In this document: positions 53,325 to 61,400 of the stretch, in pieces
How the letters are laid out: every line of letters starts with the position of its first letter
Position numbering within the stretch: position 1 is the stretch's first letter
Assembly (NCBI RefSeq): GCF_018271995.1
Contig: NZ_JAGUCO010000015.1
Location: 62,001 to 126,000, forward strand
Length of the DNA stretch: 64,000 nt
From: Carboxylicivirga linearis
GTDB lineage: Bacteria > Bacteroidota > Bacteroidia > Bacteroidales > Marinilabiliaceae
Direction of reading: 5' to 3'
Notes under the pieces: model-generated
Databases searched by the model: none
Told to the model about the DNA's origin: nothing
The model's input: only the letters and a program-made list of their open reading frames with translations
Translations under genes and position numbers: made by a program

Positions 53325-54623
53325 ATGAAAAGATTAATGTTTTTTGTTTCCATAGTTTTATCATCATGTAGCCTGGTATCGCAGGATTTACCTACAAAGA
53401 GTGAAATTATTGGCGACATGAAGAAAGCCAACGACTATTGGCAAAAGAATAATTCAACCAATGTAAGATCATTTTGGGATCATGCTGCATACCATACTGG
53501 TAACATGGCAGCATATGAGCTAACCGGAATCAACCGTTATAAACAATATTCGATTGACTGGGCTGAGCATAATGAGTGGAAAGGTGCTAAGTCGGATAAT
53601 AAAGAAAACTGGAAATACTCTTACGGAGAGTCAAACGATTATGTATTGTTTGGTGACTGGCAAATTTGTTTTCAGACTTACATTGATTTGTACAATTTTT
53701 CTGAAGACAAAGATGAAAATATGATTGCCCGTGCCCGTGAGGTAATGGAGTATGAAATGAGTACCGAAAATATTGATTATTGGTGGTGGGCCGATGGATT
53801 ATACATGGTTATGCCGGTAATGACTAAATTATACAATGTTACCGGTAATGATTTATACCTGACTAAATTATACGAGTATTTTAAGTATGCACAAAGCATC
53901 ATGTATGATGAAGAAACAGGTTTATTCTTTAGAGATGCTAAATATGTATATCCGGATCATACATCTGTAAATGGATTAAAAGATTTTTGGGCGCGTGGTG
54001 ATGGATGGGTGTTTGCCGGTTTAGCAAAGATTATTGAAGATATGCCAGCAGATTATGAGCATCGCCAAGAATTTAACTCTATCTACCAAAAAATGGCAGT
54101 TAGCTTAAAAGATTGTCAGCAAGAAGAAGGTTACTGGACGCGTAGTATGTTGGATCCAGAACATGCTCCTGGACCAGAAACCAGCGGAACAGCCTTCTTT
54201 ACATTTGGTTTTGCATGGGGTATCAATAATGGTTTATTGGACGCTGATACTTATTTGCCAACGGTTAAAAAATCGTGGTCTTATCTTCATAACACAGCAT
54301 TACAAGCTGATGGTCGTGTAGGCTATGTTCAACCAATTGGAGAAAAAGCGATCCCAGGCCAGATAGTGGATGAGAATTCAACAGCTAACTTTGGAGTTGG
54401 AGCTTTCTTATTAGCTGCTTCACAAATGGTACATTTGGCTGAAGGCGAACTACCTGAAACGCCAATGGTATATATGGACTCAGTAAAAGTAGTTGATGAA
54501 AACACGCTAATGGTGTATTTTAACGAAGATTTAGATGAATCTTCTGCAGAAATAGCATCTAATTATTCAGTTGATAAGGTGGCAGTATTAGCTGCTAACC
54601 TTGATGCTCAAAAAAAAAAGTAG
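53325..54623 (+). CDS. GH105-type unsaturated glycuronyl hydrolase, N-terminal part before frameshift
   Basis: A 432-codon frame. Residues about 25-385 are an (alpha/alpha)6 barrel of the GH88/GH105 class (SFWDHAAYHTGNMAAYELTG, WWWADGLYMVMPVMTKLYN with the catalytic-type Asp, DFWARGDGWVFAGLAKII), which removes unsaturated uronic acids left by polysaccharide lyases. An SbsA-type Ig domain begins at about 390 and is cut when the frame hits a stop right after a run of ten A (54610-54619). Sequence from 54620 continues in another frame. The N-terminus has both a signal peptide and a lipobox-like LSSC. The catalytic domain itself is complete. Confidence 0.85.
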   Translation: MKRLMFFVSIVLSSCSLVSQDLPTKSEIIGDMKKANDYWQKNNSTNVRSFWDHAAYHTGNMAAYELTGINRYKQYSIDWAEHNEWKGAKSDNKENWKYSYGESNDYVLFGDWQICFQTYIDLYNFSEDKDENMIARAREVMEYEMSTENIDYWWWADGLYMVMPVMTKLYNVTGNDLYLTKLYEYFKYAQSIMYDEETGLFFRDAKYVYPDHTSVNGLKDFWARGDGWVFAGLAKIIEDMPADYEHRQEFNSIYQKMAVSLKDCQQEEGYWTRSMLDPEHAPGPETSGTAFFTFGFAWGINNGLLDADTYLPTVKKSWSYLHNTALQADGRVGYVQPIGEKAIPGQIVDENSTANFGVGAFLLAASQMVHLAEGELPETPMVYMDSVKVVDENTLMVYFNEDLDESSAEIASNYSVDKVAVLAANLDAQKKK

Positions 54624-55408
54624 TTACATTAACTGTAAATAGTCTATCCCTTGGTGATCATTATTTATCAATAGAAAATATCAAAGGGATTTCAGGAAGT
54701 AAAGTAGAAGCCGGTGAATACATCGGCTTTTCTTATTCCGGAACTTATACAATTACAGCCAGTAGTTACGAACCAGGTTCAGATAATTACCCGGAAAGAG
54801 CCATGGATGGCAATTTAAATACCCGATGGTCGACATTTGGTGAAGGTGAGTGGTTGTTGTTTGATATGGGAAAAGAAAAGACAGTAACATCTGTTGATAT
54901 GGCTTTTTTCAAGGGGAATGAACGACAAGGACATTTTTCTATTGAGTTATCAATGGATGGTGAGAATTTTAACTCTGTTTATAGTGGTTCATCAAGTGGT
55001 ACAACTTTGGATTTGGAAAACTATGATTTTGTTGATCAAAGCGCCCGATTTGTAAGAATAATAGGAATGGGGAATAGTTCTAATGAGTGGAATAGTATTA
55101 CAGAGGTTAAGATAAATACTGAAATAGCAACCACTATTGTTAGTGAAAACTATAGTGAAGGATGGAATTTGTATCCAAATCCATATCGTTCAGGTGTTTT
55201 AACCATTAATACACCCTTTTCTGAAATGCTTGCATGTAATTTATTGATTGTTGATATGGGAGGAAAAGAGGTTTATAAAAAAAGTGATTTTCCTGCAAAT
55301 AATGGAGTAATTACACTTGCTGATTTGGACCTGATTAAGGGAATGTATCATCTGCAGATAAAGAATAAGCAATCAACCAAAGTTTTGCCTTTTGTGGTAA
55401 CTATGTAA
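54620..55408 (+). pseudogene. Out-of-frame C-terminal part of the GH105 gene: Ig, discoidin and T9SS domains
   Basis: Open from 54620 to the stop at 55408 (262 codons), one base out of phase with the upstream frame. It begins with the second half of the SbsA-type Ig domain (VVTLTVNSLSLGDHYLSIEN), then an F5/8 type C (discoidin) domain (NYPERAMDGNLNTRWSTFGE, ARFVRIIGMGN) and a T9SS sorting domain (WNLYPNPYRSGVLTINTPF to KGMYHLQIKN). It has no start codon or ribosome site of its own near the junction. It would be joined to the catalytic part by one extra A, or two fewer, in the homopolymer. Confidence 0.8.
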
Positions 55409-55418
55409 AATACCATTA

Positions 55419-55447
55419 AAAAGGGTAGTGTTTATTCTACCCTTTTA
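55419..55447 (+). terminator. Rho-independent terminator after the GH105 locus
   Basis: AAAAGGGTAG (55419-55428) and CTACCCTTTT (55437-55446) with an 8-base loop; the stem ends in a T-run. Confidence 0.8.
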
Positions 55448-55541
55448 AATATTTGCTTAAATATTAACTGCCCCATTGTAGGTTAATTGCAGTTTTCTTT
55501 TTTTTATCCCAAGATCGATTCTTTCTGGAAATATAAAATGC

Positions 55542-55970
55542 TTATTGATTTACCTTAGAAATAATTGTAACATTATAACAGTAACCTAAATCATCGTAAT
55601 AAGATTGTAAAGAATAATTTCCCGTTTTGGTGCACAGAAACTCAAAACTAAGAATTTCACCAACCTTAACTTTTACAACTTTTATTAATTGATTATTCTC
55701 TTTAAATGTTAGTTTTTCTTTAAGAATCCCTGAGGATTTTTTAGAGTTTCCACAGGTAAAACGATATAAGACATCTTTATTCAAAGTCACCGAACAAGAA
55801 CCTGTATGAGATTGATTCTCGGTTTTTGATCCACTGCAAGCGCTTATTTCTGTTGCATCATCACCAATTTTTAATTTAACTTCGTCGTAAAGTCGCTCGT
55901 CCATTGGATTTTGAGCATGTGACAATATAGAGCCTGTTATAAAGACTATTAAAATTATTATTTTTTTCAT
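55542..55970 (-). CDS. Small cysteine-rich secreted protein
   Basis: A 142-residue exported protein with a signal peptide (IIILIVFITGSILSHAQ). The mature part has five Cys (SACSGSKTENQSHTGSCSV, FTCGNSKKSSG, FLCTKTGNYS, LGYCYNV) in a short beta-rich sequence, ending KVNQ. I do not recognise the family. It is the third gene after the ECF sigma and FecR genes on the same strand, 69 bases behind FecR, in the place where a TonB-dependent receptor gene is usually found. I infer it belongs to that regulon or operon. Confidence 0.65.
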   Translation of the reverse strand: MKKIIILIVFITGSILSHAQNPMDERLYDEVKLKIGDDATEISACSGSKTENQSHTGSCSVTLNKDVLYRFTCGNSKKSSGILKEKLTFKENNQLIKVVKVKVGEILSFEFLCTKTGNYSLQSYYDDLGYCYNVTIISKVNQ

Positions 55971-56039
55971 TGTGTTAATTTTTTAAAGTTAAAATTGACT
56001 TTATAAAATGTATCGATACTATTTTTTCTATAATTTTAT

Positions 56040-56888
56040 TTAGGAGCATCCATCACCTTCGATGTATACCTGATGATCGTTAATATTTAATTTGAAATTT
56101 AAAGACTTTGATAATTCGGTTAATATTTCATTTGGTGAAAGTGTATGAAAGTTTTCATTTACCCTGCAATATCTTAGTTCGTTTGTTGATAGATTGATTT
56201 TGATTTTATTTAAATCCTCTAATTTATCGACCACATAGTAGAAAGGAGTGTTTTCAAAATGTAATTCTTCAGTTTTCCAAGCAAGGTAATTTCGGTCTTC
56301 TAGCGGTCTTTGTATAATAGCTATTTCAGGTAAGATGCAAGCTTCAAATCCATTAGGAACAGTTGTTTTTAAACTAATATCAGATTTCCATAAGATATCA
56401 ACAGTCCCCATTGAAACAGTTAAAATAGCTTTTTTTGATATTTTTCTTGCTTTTATATTGAAGTATGAATGTTCAGCGAATAAGTCGCCTTGAGGTGTTT
56501 GTATTTTGTATTGATTATCACCTTTTAATTCAAAATAAGCTTCACCATTTAGTTTAATCTTTTTCCCAGCAATTTTAATTTCAGAGTTAATATTCAACCA
56601 TATTATGCTCCCATCACTTAAGAGAATATCTTTTTTATGGTCCGTTGTATTGATGTAAATATTGTTTTGCTTAGATATAATTGAAATTGCAATTCCGATA
56701 GATACAATTGCAATAATAACTGCTGCAGCAATCGATAAGCTGTTAAGTCTAAAAGTATGTCTTCTATTTGAATATTTCTTTTGGTAATCTTCCCATCCAT
56801 TATTAACATCCCAAGTAATGTCCTCAGGAAAATTATCCATATTAGCTAATTTCTTCCTAATCTCAATATCGTTTTTATTTAAGTTCAT
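56040..56888 (-). CDS. FecR-type anti-sigma factor
   Basis: A 282-residue membrane protein with an N-terminal cytoplasmic part (about 1-50), one transmembrane helix (IAAAVIIAIVSIGIAISII), a FecR domain (about 80-190; ILLSDGSIIWLNINSEIKIA, FELKGDNQYKIQTPQGDL) and a DUF4974-like C-terminal domain (ENTPFYYVVDKLEDLNKIKI). It should hold or activate the neighbouring sigma factor in response to an envelope signal. It overlaps the sigma gene by 14 bases. The C-terminus ends unusually in GDGCS, near the end of the DUF4974-like domain. Confidence 0.85.
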   Translation of the reverse strand: MNLNKNDIEIRKKLANMDNFPEDITWDVNNGWEDYQKKYSNRRHTFRLNSLSIAAAVIIAIVSIGIAISIISKQNNIYINTTDHKKDILLSDGSIIWLNINSEIKIAGKKIKLNGEAYFELKGDNQYKIQTPQGDLFAEHSYFNIKARKISKKAILTVSMGTVDILWKSDISLKTTVPNGFEACILPEIAIIQRPLEDRNYLAWKTEELHFENTPFYYVVDKLEDLNKIKINLSTNELRYCRVNENFHTLSPNEILTELSKSLNFKLNINDHQVYIEGDGCS

Positions 56889-57414
56889 GATTGTAAGTGT
56901 ATTTAATGATTTCTTGAAGTTTTAATCTTGCCCTTAGTACGTAGGATCTTGAAGTGCTTTCAGAGATATTCATCATTTCTGATATATCTTTGTGGTTATA
57001 GCCTTCTACCACATATAAATTAAATACGATACGATATTTTGATGGTAGCTTTGTGATTAGGTTGAATAATTCCTTTGTTTCCAAATCTATGTTACAATCG
57101 ATAGTTGTATTCTTAATTTCATTTCCATTTAGCTCAACCAATTTAAGCTCTTTTCTTCTTCTTAGTAGTTGCAAGCTTTCATTGATCATTATTCTTTTTG
57201 TCCATGATAATAATTCAGTTATACCCCCCTTCTTGAATTTATCCAACTGACTAAATACTTTATAAAAACCATCATTTAGAACTTCAGCTGCATCTTCTTC
57301 ATTATTTAAATAACGATATATTGTATAGAACATTGATTTTGCATATGTCTTATAAAAGTACTCTTGAACCTTGTGGTCCTTTTTTCTTAACTTATTTATT
57401 ATGTCTTGTTCCAA
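56875..57414 (-). CDS. ECF sigma factor
   Basis: A 179-residue sigma-70 family protein. Region 2 is in YRYLNNEEDAAEVLNDGFYK and the following DKFKKGGITELLSWTKRIMI, and region 4 in LPSKYRIVFNLYVVEGYNHK plus DISEMMNISESTSRSYVLRA. It is the first gene of the operon with the FecR-type regulator. The upstream region is about 1 kb long and carries a structured non-coding block, so its own promoter could not be picked out. Target promoters are unknown; autoregulation is usual in the family. Confidence 0.9.
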   Translation of the reverse strand: MEQDIINKLRKKDHKVQEYFYKTYAKSMFYTIYRYLNNEEDAAEVLNDGFYKVFSQLDKFKKGGITELLSWTKRIMINESLQLLRRRKELKLVELNGNEIKNTTIDCNIDLETKELFNLITKLPSKYRIVFNLYVVEGYNHKDISEMMNISESTSRSYVLRARLKLQEIIKYTYNHELK

Positions 57415-57772
57415 TTTATACCAAATCTTATATTATAGACTTCTTACTTTTATAAATGCAAATTCGTAAGTTTTCGTTGCAATAAAATCATTTTTTATTG
57501 ATCTATAATATGTCAGTTTTGTTAGCCTGATATTTGAGTTTATTTATGAATTTTTCTAATATGTAACTACAAGGCTTTAGAAAATGGTTTTATAACCCAA
57601 TAATGCGTTGTTTTTGCATTTGAGATGTGTCTATAATTTTACAGACACTTAATTTTTGGTACAATAATCTTATATAAACGCATAGAACCGTAATGGGGAT
57701 CACTTTAAAAGGTTGTGGAGAATCTGAAAGTTAATGTTAACCCTATTTATATTCGAATAATTTTAAGAACCA

Positions 57773-57931
57773 GAATCACCCCACTCGAAACAAAGTTTCG
57801 AACTTCGGATTGTCAGCGATAGTTGCGAACATGGCGGAATGGTGGCTTCGAGGAACGAAAAGTTGTACCTGAAGCCAATAAGTTCGTCATCGTTGCGCAG
57901 CAATCGCCTCAATCCGAAAGACTTTTGATTC
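57773..57931. other. GC-richer block with nested complementary arms, possible structured RNA or repeat
   Basis: Nested pairs: GAATCA (57773) with TGATTC (57926), TTCGGATTG (57804) with CAATCCGAA (57910), GCGAT (57816) with ATCGC (57903), CGAAC (57826) with GTTCG (57882), and GGCTTC (57844) with GAAGCC (57871); plus a CGAAAC/GTTTCG hairpin (57786-57800). No coding frame. The surrounding spacer 57415-58442 otherwise holds nothing I recognise except the interleaved pairs at 58118-58218 and a terminator. Confidence 0.5.
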
Positions 57932-58117
57932 CCTTGGCTGACGACAGGCAGGTTTTTCTAAAAAAGGAATAATAGAATTCTTCGTTCAAGCCGATATGGC
58001 TTCAACTTTTTGTTCATATATATTTATAATTAAAAGGTATTCACGATTTTCGTTTCACTACAATTGCCTCCAGCTCAAAAAGTTGACAAAAAAGCCGCCG
58101 ACAACAGCACTCACTTA

Positions 58118-58218
58118 CCCACTAGAGCAACGCTTCGGGAAAAATTTAAAAATTTACAGAATGTATCTAAAATTTTTCTGTCCTCCACTTTTGCTAGTGG
58201 GTCCCAAGCTGCGTTGCT
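58118..58218. other. Interleaved complementary 8-mers
   Basis: CCCACTAG (58118-58125) and AGCAACGC (58126-58133) are adjacent; their complements CTAGTGGG (58194-58201) and GCGTTGCT (58211-58218) follow in the same order. The a-b-a'-b' order is that of a pseudoknot, or of two overlapping inverted repeats. Confidence 0.35.
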
Positions 58219-58389
58219 GAGGTCGGAGTGACGAGATAACAATATTTGTTGAAAGTTTATTACAGCATTCTGTATCCATTTTTAAAACTCAAACTTGAAT
58301 TATAGAATAAAATTTCTTTTGGTGAATCTGTGACTGATCCACATGAATGTAAATTAATCCCATAATGGGCTGTAGAAAAGTAAAAAAAT

Positions 58390-58422
58390 ACCCGATGACC
58401 ACTGCGGTCACCGGGTGTTTTT
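58390..58422. terminator. Terminator downstream of the large T9SS cargo gene
   Basis: ACCCGATGACC (58390-58400) and GGTCACCGGGT (58406-58416) pair with one mismatch around ACTGC. T-runs follow on both strands, so it can act both ways; on the minus strand it lies 27 bases past the stop at 58443. Confidence 0.8.
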
Positions 58423-58442
58423 ATAATAATAAAATGGTGAAG

Positions 58443-61400
58443 TTACTTCTTCACAACTTTAACCGTTGTTTCGGTTTTATCGTTCATTATTTTTAGGAAA
58501 TAGATACCTGAAGTCAGGCTACTACCTAATGTTCCCACATTTTCAAATTCTCCACTCTCCATTAATGATCCTGCAGCATTGAACAGTTGATATTGGTTAA
58601 TACCATCTGCTTTAACCGTGAAAGATGAATGGAACGGATTAGGAATGGTTTCTACCTTAATGGTTTTAATTGCATCGTTAATATTGGTAGAATAATCCTT
58701 TAATTCACCATATAAAGATGCGATAGGTACAATTTCTCTTGCCTGACTATCGCTTTGCCATTCCAGCTTTGTAGATACATTCCCGGTTGAATAGGTTGCT
58801 TCAATTCGTAAACGGTATGTATGATAAGGAACCAAATCAAGTGTAGTCTGAAATTCAGTTTCAGTTGTTAACGAACCTGTTTCTATCGCCAATTCATCAT
58901 TGATATAAACATTAACACTACCTGTAGTGGTTAAATAAAGCGTATAAGGTTCTGTGTATTTAGTCTCCAAATCACCTTCGAAGATGATTCCTACTTCTTC
59001 GCTTCCTGTGGCAATGTCATTATTAGTGATATTGATGTTATTCAATTGCTGATTATTTAGTGTTTCAAACTGAATATCATCAAATACGGAAACGTTTACA
59101 CCGTTGCCATTACCATCTGTATTCTCCAGTAAGTAATAAGGAACAATAATTTTTCCATCCATATCGCTATGAGCAAAACAAAATGAAAGTACGTTTTCTT
59201 GCAATAGAAGTTCTCTATCGATTAAGCCTTCAGCTGTAGCTGTAGAGGCTTCAGAGAAGTCGAATTCAGTCCATGTTTTCCATTTTTCAGCTGCTGAAGC
59301 AAAGAATACACGATAACCTGGAGCTATTACATAAAGATTGTTGAATTTGTCAACCGCAATGTCACTACGATCAGTGTTAGACATTCCAATAACATCGGCC
59401 TGCCATACACCATTATCATCTTTATAGATGTGACGCAGGTAGGCATTTGCTCTTCGGCTTCCCCAAGAACTTTGACTATCACCATCAAGTATCCATGAGT
59501 TTAAAATGTGAATATCACCATTACTATCTACAGCCTGTCCTTCCTGGTTAATTAATCCAAGGTTGGTGCTTAGAGATTTAATAATAAATCCTTCAGAGGT
59601 AATATTTAGCCTTTGATCGGTTCCGGTAGTTGCAATGAGTGTACCGGCATCATTGTACCATGTACGTCCATCATCATCACTATAAGCATAGCCAATATCA
59701 TGGTTGCTATTAGCGTCAAATTCATCACGCCATACCAGCGATACGTGTAAGCGAGTACCACCCGGAGTATAATGTAAACCATTAATGTATCCACAGTTAT
59801 CGATGTAACCTGCAGGAGCAGATCCTCCCGGGAATTTTTCGTCTCTTCCGTGAAGGTACTCACCTATAAAGGTCCATTCACCTTCGCTGTATTCAAATAA
59901 ATAAGAGTCACCATTACCACTGTATGCCGATCGGAATTCGAAAAGCATATCACCATTAGGCTTAGTAATAAAACGAGGATAAGTAACCCCTCCGTACCAT
60001 TGGTCATTTACATTGCTCGAGAACAAGATGCTTTGACCGCTAATCAGGTAATTTCTATTTGAAGTAAATGAAGTTTTACTCCATTCAGCATTATCCGGAT
60101 CGTTAAGTAAATCAACTGTTGATCGGCTGTAGTTTAGATCGTCGTTGTGGTGATCATATGCAAGGTGTATTGTACCATCTTTTGGAGACAAACCAAAAGA
60201 AATGTTGTAGTGGTTATCAGAAACATCATAGTTTGATTTATAATCAAATTTTATTTCTTCCCATTCGCCTTTTGGTAATTTTTTACGAGCTAAACATACA
60301 TAACTATCGCTGCTCCAATAAGTGATGTATTGATATCCGTTGTATGTAGCTAAAGCGTTTTGTTGGAAACTTACAAAGTTAGATCCTGTAGCTGTAGTAA
60401 ATGCGTTATTACTAACAATATCATAAGGAAATTTGATGTTGTGGATGAAAATATCAGAATTTAATTCAAGCTGACCTTCCGGTGAGGTGATATTAGGTGT
60501 TTCAATAACTCCATTAACAGTAACCTGATTACAAACAATGTCTAAATAGTTGCCGTTAGCAGCTTCTCTGCTCACATCATACATCACAAAGAAATAGTTT
60601 TTACCACCCTCTAAAGTGTAATCACAATCTATCGTAAAGTCTTCTGATGACAATGCAGTTCCTGTTTCAGCAATTAGATTGTTGGTTGAGAACAATGAAT
60701 CTGTTCCGGCAGCATATATCATCACATTTTTAATGTCTGACAAATTGGTTGTTCCGGTAGCTGATAAATCAAATTGAGTGATTGAAATAGCATCTTGCAT
60801 ATGCACGGTTTCCACTTCAATACACATTACCACGCTTTCGCCAGTGTTAACATAGCCCGATGGCTGTGATGTAGTTGATTGTACGTATTCCATTGAGGTG
60901 TGGATATTGGACAGTACATACATACCTCCACTAATTGTACCATGATTGGCATTACTGCTTAGGTCAGTTGCCTGTGTAAGGTCTCGGTCATCGAAGTTGT
61001 AATAGGCAATTAAACCATCTTCATCGCCATTGTAAATGGTAAATTTGTTATCCTCTATTTCCTGAGCAGTACGGGCACTACTCCATATTTTGATATCTTC
61101 AATAATGCCTTTGAATGCCCTTTCTGCTGCGTCACTGTCCCAACCGATGTAAAGGTCTCCGTTTGAATAATCAACGGCCGTAAAATTGGCCAATTCTTCG
61201 CTTGGTCTACCATCAAGGTATACGGTACGAGAACTACCAGTCATAACCACGGCTAAATGATGCCAAACATCAGGAGTAACGGTTCCGGTTAATGAGTTAC
61301 TGCCGTATTGTTCACCTCCGCCACCAGAGTGCATATATCGAATTAAGTTTAGCCCTTGCCAGCTGGAAGCATATTCAATTCCAATGTTTCCTGGACGATT

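Noticed and set aside
57996-58220. Plus-strand frame of 74 codons
   Set aside because: Low-complexity, no start context, and it overlaps the interleaved inverted repeats of a non-coding spacer.
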